Part shown: positions 1 to 10,623 of the stretch, piece after piece
Numbering within the stretch: position 1 is the first letter of the stretch
Layout of the letters: each line of letters opens with the position of its first letter
Assembly (NCBI GenBank): GCA_037951105.1
Contig: JBAMJV010008860.1
Coordinates: 43,798-107,797, forward strand
From: Echinarachnius parma
Lineage: Eukaryota; Echinodermata; Echinoidea; Clypeasteroida; Echinarachniidae
Length of the DNA: 64,000 bases
Reading direction: 5' to 3'
The notes under the pieces: generated by a model
Told to the model about the DNA's origin: nothing
Databases searched by the model: none
What the model saw: the letters and a program-made list of their open reading frames with translations, nothing else
Position numbers and translations under genes: made by a program

Positions 1-59
1 GATTCAAATACTGATCAAAAGCGAACTTCTGCAAACACAACGAATTCACGACTCATCGT

Positions 60-370
60 CGACTCCTGTACGAGCAGGTCGACCTGCCCGAGTCGAGTTC
101 GTGTATAGATCGTGTTGACGTCCAGTTGGTCTAGATGGTCTAGTACATATCGTATAGGGATCGTATATGCATCGGAATGATCGAGTAGAGATCGAAGTTG
201 TTGTCAAGTATACGTCGCGAAGAAGTCGTGAATGGTCGGATGTGGGTCGTAAACGATCGAATAGCGGTCGGGAAGAGATCGTGTCTAAGAACGATCAAGC
301 ATTTGGTCGAGATTGGTCGGTGTAAAAATGTGCCGATTGGGCGATCGAGCTTGATCGAGTTGATCGGATC
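60..370. repeat. TCG-rich degenerate tandem repeat
   Basis: TCG recurs roughly every 10-16 bases in purine-purine-TCG contexts (ATCG, GGTCG, GATCG), far above the handful expected in 310 bp of this A+T-rich DNA. No reading frame stays open usefully. I read it as a degenerate short-period satellite rather than coding sequence. Confidence 0.5.
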
Positions 371-1181
371 GGCAGTGGGAACCCACCTTTACTGGCAATC
401 TCAAGGACCAACGAGCCCCGTATTCCCCATTGTACGAGGCCATCACCCGCCCCTCTCCGCTACCCCACAGTTACTCAGATGGGCAATTTCACGCCAAATG
501 AGCCAAAAGTGGAAAAATCAAATGAGGATTATTTCTGATCTTGTTTATTTTTTCTGGATTATTTTTTTCATAATTCATGATCACATAATGATATCTTTCA
601 GTTTACATGATTAAAACAAATATTGGGCGTCTCCTAATAGGAGAAACAGACACCATACATTAACCCATACACATGGGACTACACAGTGCCTATTTCTAGA
701 TTTTCTTCATTTTTTGCATTCCTTTCTATTATTTTTCTGTTTTAAGGTACCAAATTGGATGATTGGATATCACAATATGTGTTCACATTAAAATTTCATT
801 TTTTTGAGAGCCCTAAAGTATATTTTTAATGAATCAAAAACTCCGTCCTTCTGTTACTGTCCTTCCGTTACCGAACAGTGAAGCAATTAACTTCTTGTAA
901 TTAATATACCAATAGACATATTTTTTTTCAAATAACTCTTGTAATACTCTTTGAACATTAGGGAATGGAATATGAGCCAATATAACATGATAGCATTTGA
1001 AACTTCACAGAAATTGGATCATAACTAAAGAACTTGAAAATCCATGTCCATTTTGCCGTCCTTCCGTTACCGGCCTCATTAGTGTCCATATCTAATCAAC
1101 GTAATGTAAAAAAAAAAGAAAAAAAAAAGGAAATCAAAGGTTATTTACAATGATGAATCATAAGCAGGATCCAGGAATTAT
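371..1181. other. non-coding stretch with a thrice-repeated 15-mer
   Basis: No gene is visible. The identical 15-mer GTCCTTCCGTTACCG occurs at 859-873, 1058-1072 and, just past this stretch, 1212-1226; a diverged copy precedes the first at about 845. Spacings are about 199 and 154 bp. The rest is A+T-rich with short A and T runs. Confidence 0.5.
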
Positions 1182-1391
1182 TTGATTAAATTTCAAAAAT
1201 TGCGTCTGAATGTCCTTCCGTTACCGTGGAATTGCCCAGATGTCACAGCAAACCGAGACATCACGAGTAACGAAGGTGAGCATGTACCACACCCACGATC
1301 TTTTAGCTTCCAAGCCACAAGACTGTCCAGAGGTTGTTTTAATTGTGGCGAGCCAAACCACAAACAGAACAACTGTAGATATGGAACTAAA
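1182..1391 (+). pseudogene. LINE ORF1 remnant, first CCHC zinc knuckle
   Basis: The frame starting at 1182 encodes a perfect C-X2-C-X4-H-X4-C zinc knuckle at residues 52, 55, 60 and 65 (bases 1335-1376), of the type found in gag-like ORF1 proteins of retroelements, where it binds nucleic acid. The frame is interrupted at 1392 by a MITE. A second, degraded knuckle follows the MITE at 1846-1890, so this is probably ORF1 of the LINE whose endonuclease begins near 2.05 kb. A cellular zinc-knuckle gene is less likely given that position. Confidence 0.6.
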
Positions 1392-1836
1392 AGTGCTTTT
1401 ACACGTATCTTTTTGGGTGATTGCAATCAGGATTGGAGTCATTTTTCACTCGGTATTTTTGACCGTGTAAACACAAACTAGAATCACGAAACTCGGATCG
1501 CGGTCAAGAGGTGTTTTCTAATCATGATTCACTCAAATCACAGTGCGAATCGCTAGTGTAGACGGCTTGACCTCCAAAACACGATTTGGGAAGCGGAGCT
1601 TACGTGACCTTACATGCACTTCCGCCGATAAATCGGGCGCTCTTCGCTTCGAATGCAGTCATGCAGTGTCGTACTAGTGTTCTCCTTGTTTGATTGATAG
1701 GTACGTCTCCAGAAACGTGATTTTAATCACAGTTTGCGAAAAGTATTTTTCATCGTGTAAAAGCAAGGCAACATAATCACCGTGATTGTCAACATGATTC
1801 CAATCATGATTGCAATCACTGGTGTAAAAGGGCTCT
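1392..1836. mobile_element. MITE H, inserted in LINE ORF1
   Basis: The ends are inverted copies: the left reads from AGTGCTTTTACAC into a stretch with GTGATTGCAATCA, and the right reads the complement of AGAGCCCTTTTACACC with the same GTGATTGCAATCA. The element separates the two zinc knuckles of ORF1 and shifts the frame. CTAA is seen at both edges, a possible short target duplication. No transposase is encoded. The family is not recognised. Confidence 0.6.
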
Positions 1837-1970
1837 AAGATCCAATGTTTCTCATGTAAAGAATTCGGACATGGTAAATAAAAGTTCTGTGAACTTAATA
1901 CAAACTTGTAGGTATTAGACAAAGAGGACAATGCCGAATCTTCGTCTAAATTATGTAATGTGACATTCAA
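1837..1970 (+). pseudogene. LINE ORF1 remnant, second CCHC zinc knuckle
   Basis: Immediately after MITE H, bases 1846-1890 read C-X2-C-X4-H-X4-C with an in-frame TAA at 1879-1881 between the His and last Cys codons. Its frame differs from that of the first knuckle, as expected if the MITE between them is not a multiple of three. Residues after the knuckle are acidic and lead towards the endonuclease ORF. Confidence 0.55.
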
Positions 1971-2044
1971 TGACGAACTTGTTGGACTACTAAAACAGTC
2001 TGATCAAGATCAAACCCATTCAAATAGTCAAATTATAACTTTAA

Positions 2045-2976
2045 GTGAAGGGAAAATTCCCTCATTACAAAGGACTCAAATTTGTGTTAATGAATATTCG
2101 AAGTCTTGTTAGCAAAAGTGGTATATTAATTGATTTGCTCTCAAATAATAACATTGACGTGTTATGTTTAAATTAAACATTTTATGATGACTCAATAACA
2201 AATGAAGAGTTGTTTATGAATGGTCTATATATATTTAAAGGAAAGATAGAAAGCGCTCAGGTGGTGGCGTAGCTGTTTATATTTCTACTAATTTACATTA
2301 CATTAGAGGAAAAGAATTAGGAAATCTTGATTTAGAATTGATTTGTTTGCAAATATGTTTACCATTCCAAAAAGATATTTTGTTATTTTGTGTATATCGA
2401 CCCCCAGGTTATGATATGTCTTCCGCTGAAAAGTTTAAGAGATATCTTAGAAACAGTGCACTCTTCTGGAGAAAACACTAATGAAATTTTGATTTTGGGT
2501 GATTTAAACTGTCATCTTTTAGGAAATATAAATGGTTACATCATTGTTCTCAAACATGATGTTTTTAATGAATTTGTACAATTTTCAACAATTAATTGAT
2601 ACACCAACTCGTGTAACACACCAATCACATACCTTGATAGACACAATATTTACAACTAGAAACGAGAATATTATTGAGCACGGATGCATTCATACATCAT
2701 TGTGCGATCATTTTTCTGTGTCTGCTATTCGTAGATTACAATCATCAAATAAATGTCCTATTCAAAAAGGTAAAGTGTTAAAAAATATCGGTCAAATAGG
2801 TCTTATGTATTTTGCAAACTATCTCATGGTCGCATTTTGACGAAATTATAGATGCTAATGTACACTGGAAAGTGTGGAAAGATACATTTGTCTCAATTAT
2901 TGATGAAGTTTCACCAGTTAAAATGAAAAGAGTTTGTGATAGGTCACATTCATGGGTTACAAAAGAAATTGGAAAG
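2045..2976 (+). pseudogene. LINE AP-endonuclease domain (decayed)
   Basis: From about 2069 the translation resembles the N-terminal apurinic-type endonuclease of non-LTR retrotransposons, which nicks the target DNA. Visible pieces are NIRSLVSK near 2093, SGGGVAVYIS near 2262, VYRPPG near 2394, LGDLNC near 2500 and, in another frame, the TLIDTIFT and CDHFSVSAIR stretch (2630-2735) typical of the C-terminal catalytic Asp-His region. At least two frameshifts and a stop separate the pieces, so it is dead. MITE D1 cuts it off at 2977. Confidence 0.8.
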
Positions 2977-3520
2977 TTAAAGGGGTAGTTTAGTTTTGGT
3001 AGAGAGGGCGCTGCACATCGCAATTTTTTTGTGAGGTAATGAAAAACTGAGTGTCGAATTTGAGTGAACATGCAATTTTAATGGCAGAATAAACTTTATT
3101 TGGTCAAAATCGACCCAGAAACGGCTGAAATATCAATAAATATATCTGATCTTATAATTATTTGGGGCCCAAATAATTAGATGAATTTTTCGAAAAATAA
3201 AAAAAATGCTTGCACTTTTTCAAAGTTTTTCAAAAGCGTTTTTTTAAACAGTTGTTGATGATCTCTCTATTTAATCATACTTTCAATAAAAGATCATATG
3301 CATTATTTTGTATGAAAAATGGTTGAAACCAATGCCTTTTTAAAAAGCGCCCTCTTGTGTTTTAATGGCTCTTTTTGAATGATAACGGGCTTTTTACTTA
3401 GTCGTTTGTAATTTTGTATACCTTTTGAGCATGGTGGAGTCATTACTATTAGTTTATAATGTTACAGTCCAGGTTTGGTTACTAAAGTTCAGCCTTACCA
3501 AAACTAAACTACCCCTTTAA
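2977..3520. mobile_element. MITE D, copy 1 (TTAA target)
   Basis: A 544-bp element has near-perfect inverted ends: TTAAAGGGGTAGTTTAGTTT at the left and its complement at the right. It interrupts LINE coding sequence. Removing it and one TTAA leaves GTTAATG in the LINE, so the target duplication is exactly TTAA. Related copies lie at 19572/26711 (split), 58629-59173 and 63514-63848. No ORF for a transposase is present. TTAA targeting is known for piggyBac and Kolobok type transposases; which one moved it is unknown. Confidence 0.85.
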
Positions 3521-5032
3521 TGAATAAACTTGATATTGCACATAGACAATTTTTTTAATTGAAAAGGAAACAACATGTGCTCAATTATGTAGAAAGTCAA
3601 CTATGTTTGAAGATGTGGAAAGATTATAAACAGATTCAAAACAAAGTAAAAATTTTATTAGGAAAGGAAAAAATAAATTATTTTGTGTCTAAAATTAGAT
3701 AAAATAGCAACGACCCTATTAAGCGAATTTGGTCTTGTTTAAAAGAGCTTTTACCATATACAAAATCTGCTCTCCCCGTAGTTTTTGAAATTGATTGAGT
3801 TATGTGTAATAATGATGATGTCATTGCAAATACTTTTAATGACTTCTTTATTGATTCTAATGTTTTTAATGAATGTGTAAATGATTTTAATGAAGGCAAT
3901 ACATGTACTGTAAACCACAATATTTACGTTGATATACGGTCTACAAAGTCTATGTTGGGGAATGTTTATAGTGAACTGTATGTATTTAATGATATAAATG
4001 AAAATACTGTGCTAAAATTACTATCAGATTTAGACCCATGTATAGCAAATGGCATTGATGGTATAAGTGCTTCTCATTTAAAATTTGCAAAATATGAAAT
4101 ATAAACAAGTATTACATTGATTAATTTATGTTTAAATTCAGGAATATACCCAAATGAATTAAAAAGTTCAAAAGTAAGACCTTTGTATAAAAAGGGTGCA
4201 AATCAGGAAATAAACAACTATCGCCCTATACTACCAGTAGTAAGCAAAATAATTTAAAGAATAGTCCATAAGCAGCTTTATACATACTTATCCTTACATA
4301 GTGTTTTGAATGACTCTCAATTCGGGTTTAGACCCGGCCATTCAACTTCAGCAGCACTTGGCTCTTTGACTGATAGTTGGTTAAAATCCATTGACAGTGG
4401 ACATATAACAGGTTCTATTTTTATTGATTCAAAACGCGTTTTTGACACTGTCGATACGGAAATCTAACCGTTACGTAAGATAGGCTGTTCCGACACTGTT
4501 ATGAATTGATTTAGCTCTTACTTAAATAACAAAGAGCAATAATTTGTGACACTCTATCAGATGAAACGTCTCTATCCCTCGGGGAACCACAAGGGTCCAT
4601 ATACTAGGACCTTTTTTTATTTTCATTTATATTGACAATTTAGTGATGGCTTTGAAACATTGTAGTATAAACTTGTACGCTGATGATACAACCCTTCATT
4701 GTAGTAGTTCATTCGTTATTGATATTCAAATTAAATTACAAGAAGATATGAATAATGTTAAATTATGGCTCTATGCTAATAAATTGAAATTAAATGTTGA
4801 TAAAACAAAGTTAATATTCATTGGTACTCCACAAAGGTTAATTGACATGTCTAATAAGGGAAATATGCAAATACAATTTGAAGGGAAAATTATTGAACCA
4901 TGTAAAAGCATTAAATGTCTCGGAGTGATTATTGACGAACATTTAAATTGGTCAGAACATATTGATAATGTATGTAAAAAGGTATTTTACAGTCTAAGCA
5001 TGTTAAGGAGAATAAAGCCTTATATCATCTAA
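3521..5032 (+). pseudogene. LINE reverse transcriptase (decayed)
   Basis: Translation in several frames gives RT landmarks: NGIDGISASHLKFA near 4050, NNYRPILPVVSK near 4215, SQFGFRPGHSTSA near 4318, the palm motif around FIDSKRVFDTV near 4421 and the catalytic YADD at 4676-4687. Many stops and frameshifts separate them. The product would copy LINE RNA into the nicked target. The segment from 4643 to 5032 is the longest open piece. It resembles jockey/CR1-group LINEs; I cannot assign a clade. Confidence 0.85.
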
Positions 5033-5034
5033 CT

Positions 5035-5453
5035 TAGTAAAATATGCGTCTGTGATTGGCTGAATACGGTTCATGACAGGGGTGTCAATTTGGTATGACA
5101 CTATGTCCAGAGAGTTATGACATCTACCTGCTATTCAGTCAACATGTTCAACACAACGTGTTGTGTTGTGTTGCGTGGTGTGTGTGTTCACGAGTGAGTG
5201 AAAGTCCAACGTCAACGAAACGGATTTTTTGATGATAGTCACAGATCAAAGTCACATGATATAACAGTTATTAACTTTGTTGTCGGGAAAATCATGGACT
5301 GTTCCAATCCTCGGGATTTTAAATGCTAGTTCGTGAAGAAAATAAGTCTCGAGACGTAGTCGAGGGACTTATTTACCCTTCCCTCAATAGCATTTAAATC
5401 CCTTGGATGGAACATTCCGTGATGATCCATCCACCACCAGTTAACAACTGTAT
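5035..5453. mobile_element. dispersed element G, copy 1
   Basis: This segment sits between the RT and the C-terminal part of the LINE and matches 32599-32969. Shared landmarks are TAGTAAAATATGCGTC at the left, GGAAAATCATGGA in the middle and CCACCACCAGTTAACAACTG at the right. The inner part is palindromic (ACAGTTATTAACTTTGTTG against CCAGTTAACAACTGT). It codes for nothing and behaves as a non-autonomous mobile repeat. Confidence 0.7.
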
Positions 5454-5722
5454 AATGTTCAAAATATACTATGAAATTATTATATTTATGTTTGATCCAA
5501 TCTCAAATTGATTATTGTTGTGAAATATGGGGGAGGGGGGTGCATTCTTATCATCAAACAGAACGTATTATTAAATTACAAAAAGAGCCGCAAGGATGAT
5601 TTCATGTTGTAATTTTCATACCCCGTCCTAGGAAATGTTTAGTCAGCTGAAATGGTTACCATATTTTAATGATCGTGTGACATATTTTAAATGTGTTTTT
5701 ATGTACAAATGCATTCACAACT
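5454..5722 (+). pseudogene. LINE C-terminal region, truncated
   Basis: LINE coding resumes after element G. A long conserved stretch begins at 5635 (MFSQLKWLPYFNDRVTYFKC) and matches the two 3' LINE fragments at 14.05 and 57.4 kb almost word for word. It breaks off after the codons for YKCIH near 5721, where gypsy sequence begins. Confidence 0.8.
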
Positions 5723-6127
5723 GGTGGCCAGGCTGCTACCTTGCTGGTATTGCTGGGATCTGGGAGCACACCATCAGCACTGATAACATAGCCCAGATAG
5801 GTGACTTCTTTGTGGAAGAATTGGCACTTAGATGGCTTGAGTTTTAACCCCGCTTGTCTGAATCGTTGACAGACATCTTGAAGATTGTGGAGATGATCGT
5901 CAGAGTTCTTTCCTAGGATGATGCAGTCATCAAGGTAGATTAAGCATGTCGACCAGTGGAGACCATGAAGTACTGCTTCCATGAGCCTTTGAAATGTCAT
6001 AGGAGCGTTCACCAAACCAAAAGGTATGACAATAAAGTGGTACAGTCCTGTTCCCGTAGTGAGGGCCGTCTTCTCCTTGTCGTCTGGGTTGATCGGGACC
6101 TGCCAGTATCCACTCGATAGATCCATA
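5723..6127 (-). pseudogene. Ty3/gypsy reverse transcriptase fragment, inverted
   Basis: On the minus strand the open frame from 6126 shows gypsy RT landmarks: DLSSGYWQVPI, PFGLVNAP.TFQ and the catalytic YLDD followed by II, then a KPSKCQF and YLGYVIS stretch. It ends near 5722 and lacks the C-terminal RT half and most of RNase H. It points away from the RNase H and integrase piece that starts at 6142 on the other strand, so the element carries an internal inversion. Confidence 0.85.
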
Positions 6128-6141
6128 ACATAAAATGGATC

Positions 6142-8301
6142 ATGGAACTTGGTGCCTACTCATTCGACATCAGACATCGGAAAGGCCACCACAACAGTTA
6201 TGCTGATGCTTTATCACGTCTATCCTCGAGTGCCGTACAGACCTCTGACCGAATAGATGTCCAGGGAAGCAACTCAGCACCAACTGCATGTTACCGCGAA
6301 GAGTGCAATATGGTACAGACTCGATCCACCTCTAGTCAAGCCATAGGACAAAGCCAATCAGGCGACAAAGTGGAGTCGGCACTTCCGAAACCTCAACCTC
6401 TGAGCCATATGTGGACTTCAGTCTTTCAGGTCATGATTTGGACTTTAGACAGCATCAGCAACAAGACGACGACATAAAGAGAGTCGTCAAGTACATAACA
6501 GAGGGGTACCATCCAACTGCGAGAGAGATTCGCAGATAACCAACCCGTATGAGATGCTTTCTGTGGGACTACAATCGCCTTAGCATCTCAGACGGTATCC
6601 TGTACCGAAGAACACAAGATAACCTTGGCAACTATACATTTCAAGCGATAGTGCCCGAGTCACTGGTCCCCACAATTTTGAGACAGCTACATGGAGTACT
6701 GGACATTTTGGCCCGAACGAACCCTTCAACGAGCCAAATCAACCTGTTTTGGGCCACATATGCACAGGGATGTCCTTAATTATTGTCAAACATGTGCAGC
6801 TTGTGAATCAATTCGTCTACCGAATCCCAAGTACCAGGCCCCGTTACACAGCATATCTACTGATCGTCCTCTTCAGATAGTATTATTTTTCTGACATCGC
6901 CGAATTGCCTACTTCTAAGAAAGGTTCCCGCTACATCCTTGTCAGAGTAGATCACTTCAGCAAGTATACAAACATCTACCCTATGAAGGACCAGACGGTG
7001 CCGACTGTGGCCAAGCACATATTTGAGGATTATATCAAGGAGCATGGGGTACCAGGGCCAGCAGTTTGAGTCCATACTTGTACAGGAGTTGTGCAGCAAA
7101 CTCGGTATCAGGAAAACACGTTCATCTCCATACCATCACCAAAGGAGCCGGTATAGTAGAGAGAGCAAACAGAATGATCAAAGACCAGCTAGCGAAATAT
7201 CTTGCTGACAAAGTGGGTGATTGGGACTCTCACCTATCACAGGTTCAACTTGCATACAATACAAGTATTCACTCGACTTCTGGACTGTCACCCTATTTCA
7301 TCCTTCATGGAAGGGAAGCCAGAATGACACTGAATGTCACATGTCCAGTGCCTCCTCCCTCCTACACATCACCCCAGGAGTATGTCACCGATCTGCGAAG
7401 CCGCCTGAGGAAAGCGTTTCTGCACACCCAGCAGCAAACCTCTCTAGCGCAAAAGCAACAGAAAGACAACTATGACCATAAAATGAGAGTTACCTCATAC
7501 AACCGAGGCGATCTGGTTTGGCTTCATGACCCTACTCACCTTCGGAAGAAGCTGGAACCAAACTGGCGAGGGCCGTACGAAGTGGTTTCTTCCTCAGATG
7601 ATGGGCTCACATACAAGATAGTCGACATCTATGATAAGAAGGCTACAAAGGTGGTGCACCACAACAGACTGAAAGTGTTCCGATCAAGGTCACCTCATCA
7701 AGGACAATCATCTGCCCCAGCGGCCTCTACCGATCAGTCTAATGAGGCCCATCCGCCACCCTCTCCTTTGCCAGCTGACAACAGAGCACAAGATGCATTT
7801 TTATCTAGAATGGTCTCAGAACCAGAGAAGGTACCAATTGCACCCACCTACTCAATTTGCCCCTGGAACCTGAGCGACCCATCCTTCATCGAGGGCAATG
7901 TGAATTTGACCAACCATCATGGTCAAATGAGCCAAGCCAACTTCATGGATAAGGGCAGCCTTTATCTCATCACCAGGCAGATCAGCCAACTACGGTTTAT
8001 GGGGAAGACAATCTTGTCCAACCACCATGGTCAAACCAGTCTGACTCATTGCCGGGGCCGAGCTATTCTACATGAGGCTATGTTGACCAACCACAATGGC
8101 CAATACGACGTAATTGGGCGCAGAGGTCAGCCCAGCAGGTGCCAGTCCAGTCTCCAGCTGCACAGGGGTCAGGCGACATTGACGGACAACCAAATTCGAG
8201 CCAGCAGGGCCAACAGGGGACTACTCCACTGCAGACACCTGATGGTCTTCCCACGCACTTCAGGCGTCATCCCGTGGGGGAGTAGGACTACCAGAGTCTG
8301 A
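6142..8301 (+). pseudogene. Ty3/gypsy RNase H tail and integrase
   Basis: Domain order on the plus strand: end of RNase H (FDIRHRKGHHNSYADALSR at about 6166-6222), integrase zinc-binding region (near 6690-6810, with CQTCAACE), integrase core around 6890-7190 split by frameshifts (VRVDHFSKYT; the last acidic residue in VERANRMIKD), then the C-terminal GPY/F-type module (WRGPYEVV near 7564). The frame from 7066 stays open to 8301 but the upstream frames do not join. The tail after 7700 is Pro/Gln/His-rich. No LTR is recognised on either side, so it is partial and dead. Confidence 0.8.
7906..8103. repeat. three 21-bp palindromic repeats in the gypsy tail
   Basis: Near-palindromic units of the form TTGACCAACCAnnATGGTCAA lie at 7906-7926, 8014-8034 and 8083-8103, each with half-sites TTGACC or TTGTCC and GGTCAA or GGCCAA. 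In frame they encode repeats of TNHHGQ. They could be protein-binding sites near the element's 3' end or simply a coding repeat. Confidence 0.5.
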
Positions 8302-8358
8302 AGTACCGCGTTCTCAACCCGCTCGACAGGAAATAAATATTGGGAAATAAGGCCAATC

Positions 8359-8960
8359 TTAAAATAAACCTAACACAAAAAGTAACTTCACCCCTAAGCA
8401 ATTGCTCATAATTTCATAACCAAGAACCGTTTCAAGATTTCGTCTTGACAATATATCCATATGGTAGTTAGGAAAATAATGTGTAAAAATAAGAGGTTAC
8501 CATTAATCCATGGTTGAGTGAGCACACATTACAGAAAAAATAGTCATATTTCAAAATTCGCAAAAGTATTATCATCCTTACAAATTATTGAGAGTTGGAA
8601 AATAAAAAAATTCACTGTTTCACAATTGCAATTAATGCATTTAACCACATGTGCCATCAAAAAATAAAAATGAATGGAATATCAAACAGCATTGTTTCAT
8701 AAACAATAATCAATCATTCCGCCACATGTGCGGATTCACAACAATGTACAGGCACACGCAATACCTTGTGACTTTTGAATTGGGCCATTTTGTCTTTAAT
8801 CTGTGCTCATTCAGCCATAAAGTAATGAATATCTCGGACATAACGAACATAACAACTGTGCCAATATTGTGGTAAGATGACATCCTGAAACAATAATCGG
8901 TTATGAAATTATGGGCAATTGCTTAGGGGTGAAGTTACTTTTTGTGTTCGGTTTATTTAA
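8359..8960. mobile_element. fold-back MITE, 60-bp arms
   Basis: The first 60 bases (8362-8421) and last 60 (8899-8958) are inverted copies differing at two positions. Diverged complementarity continues far inward, so the whole 600 bp reads as one imperfect palindrome centred near 8660. TTAA lies at 8359-8362 and at 8957-8960, consistent with a TTAA target. No coding capacity. Confidence 0.8.
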
Positions 8961-9320
8961 TTTGGCATTTATTCCTAGTAGTCGTACTGATTTGGTAATA
9001 GCCAAAATGTATACATTTTGAGAGACAAATATTATTGCAAATTGATTTTGTTTGTTGTAATTGGTATATATAAATATAAAGTTTTCTCTTTTGTATTAAG
9101 GCCAGCATATTATGTAGATATGTATGTATGATAATGTGCACAAGTTTTAGTGCAAACTTTAAAATGAGGACATTTTATTTTTTGAAGAAGGAATCTAAAT
9201 GTAGAGATAGTAGTTTTGTACACTGTGTAAACTTTACCACATGTGTTCACTGAGTCTCAGCAAGTTTGTTTATTTGTTTTGTTATGCTTGATTTCCTTCC
9301 TGCTCCTTTCTTCTTGGGTC
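8961..9320. other. A+T-rich stretch, nothing recognised
   Basis: No gene, inverted repeat or tandem repeat stands out between the fold-back element and the next TTAA-bounded sequence. Confidence 0.4.
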
Positions 9321-10030
9321 TTAACCCTAAAAAGGCCGGGGGCCCATAATGGCCCCCCCCCCCCCCCGGCCCCCCCCCCCCCCCCTCCGCGATTTTTTTT
9401 ATTGCTCCAAAACGCGTTAAGATGCTTGGTGACTTTTTTCTTTTGGGTCTTGCGCATATTTTAGAACAAACATTTTGAAAATCGGACCTACCGTTACGAA
9501 GTCACGTGACCTTTTGTCTATGCATGTCAGCCCGAAAATTGCTCAATTTCGTAATTTGTGTACAAAACATATGGAAATATCAGTTTTCGTAAAAGGAGGT
9601 ATATCATTGGTTAGTTGGTCTTGTTTACATTTTATATGTTTGTTTTGGGGTTCAAAATAGTTGAATTATAGTTAGAAATAAAAAAACAAAAACAATAAAA
9701 TACATAAGTAAAAAAAAAAAGAAGAAATACATAAGAAATTATAAAACAATAGAAAACATAAGGAAGAACCTGGCTCTTCCAAATTCTTTTGTCGTATTAT
9801 TATTCCAAATGCTCTAAAGAATATATGTAGTGAAGACCAGAGTTTAATTATGAAGAATATATGATTTATGGGTAAAAATATGAATTTTATGACCTTATTT
9901 GCATAAATTACCATAAATATTCAAATTAATGAATTAAAAAAAAAAAAAAAATTACCATTGTATTCTATACACTTCACTTATCATGCGTGCAATTTTACAC
10001 GGCGAAATTTTTTTTCCCAAACAGGTTTAC
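9321..10030. mobile_element. family C MITE, partial copy
   Basis: It begins TTAACCCTAAAAAGGCC followed by long C runs (9354-9386). Bases 9390-9985 are the inverted counterpart of 15135-15665 inside the complete family C element. The opposite terminus is missing: similarity fades near 10000-10030. The CCCTAA in the terminus is part of the transposon end and not telomeric DNA. Confidence 0.65.
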
Positions 10031-10143
10031 ATTATCCTTGTGAATTAGCGACTTGGTCAGAGACCACGCATCTCCGACTTGTATAATAGGGACTTTTCGC
10101 TAGTGTGGACGAGAACGAGTTTCCCGTTCTGAAACGACCGTTT

Positions 10144-10358
10144 CAGGGTGGCCCAGAAATAACGGAACGGGGTATTTGCCATTGTGAAGAAACGTACATA
10201 ATAGGTTCACTGGATAGATACCAAACAAAAAACTACTTGACCAAATTACTGTTGTTGATATAAAATTTCTTTTTAAAAGATTATCTATCCAGTGAACCTA
10301 GTCTGTATGTTTCTTTATAATGGAAAGTACCCCGTTCCGTTATTTCTGGGCCACCCTG
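10144..10358. mobile_element. 215-bp MITE with perfect 29-bp inverted ends
   Basis: Left 10144-10172 starts CAGGGTGGCCCAGAAATAAC and is the exact complement of 10330-10358. A second inverted block, TAGGTTCACTGGATAGATA, extends the arms to about 75 bp. The right end is followed by TA. Termini of this style resemble mariner-like elements, an inference from the ends alone. Confidence 0.85.
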
Positions 10359-10363
10359 TATAA

Positions 10364-10523
10364 GCAAATATTATGCGTATGACGTAATACTCCCCGTTGA
10401 CAAGCTTAACAATAGTAACTAGGTCCGTCAAGCTCCGGCATACTTAGCTTGCCGGACCTAGTTACTATTGTTAAGCTTAATCTTGTCAACGGGGAGTATG
10501 TACGTTATACGCATATTATTTGC
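10364..10523. mobile_element. 160-bp hairpin element
   Basis: Two arms complementary over about 70 bases each flank a short loop near 10440: GCAAATATTATGCGTATGAC through TAGTTACTATTG-type sequence and back. It abuts the preceding MITE within six bases and carries no ORF. It is a fold-back repeat of unknown family. Confidence 0.75.
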
Positions 10524-10623
10524 ATATATCACAGAAGCGGTCTATTGGATCTAGTCAACCCGTCCTGTTCACTACCTGTTCGCTGCCTTTTAACCATCTT
10601 CGCTTTTAGTCACCACTCATGTC

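Noticed and set aside
1182-1481. Cellular zinc-knuckle (CNBP-like) gene
   Set aside because: The second knuckle and adjacent endonuclease fit LINE ORF1/ORF2, and the frame is broken by a MITE.
9243-9464. Proline-rich or glycine-rich ORFs around 9.35 kb
   Set aside because: They result from poly-C/poly-G runs at a transposon end.
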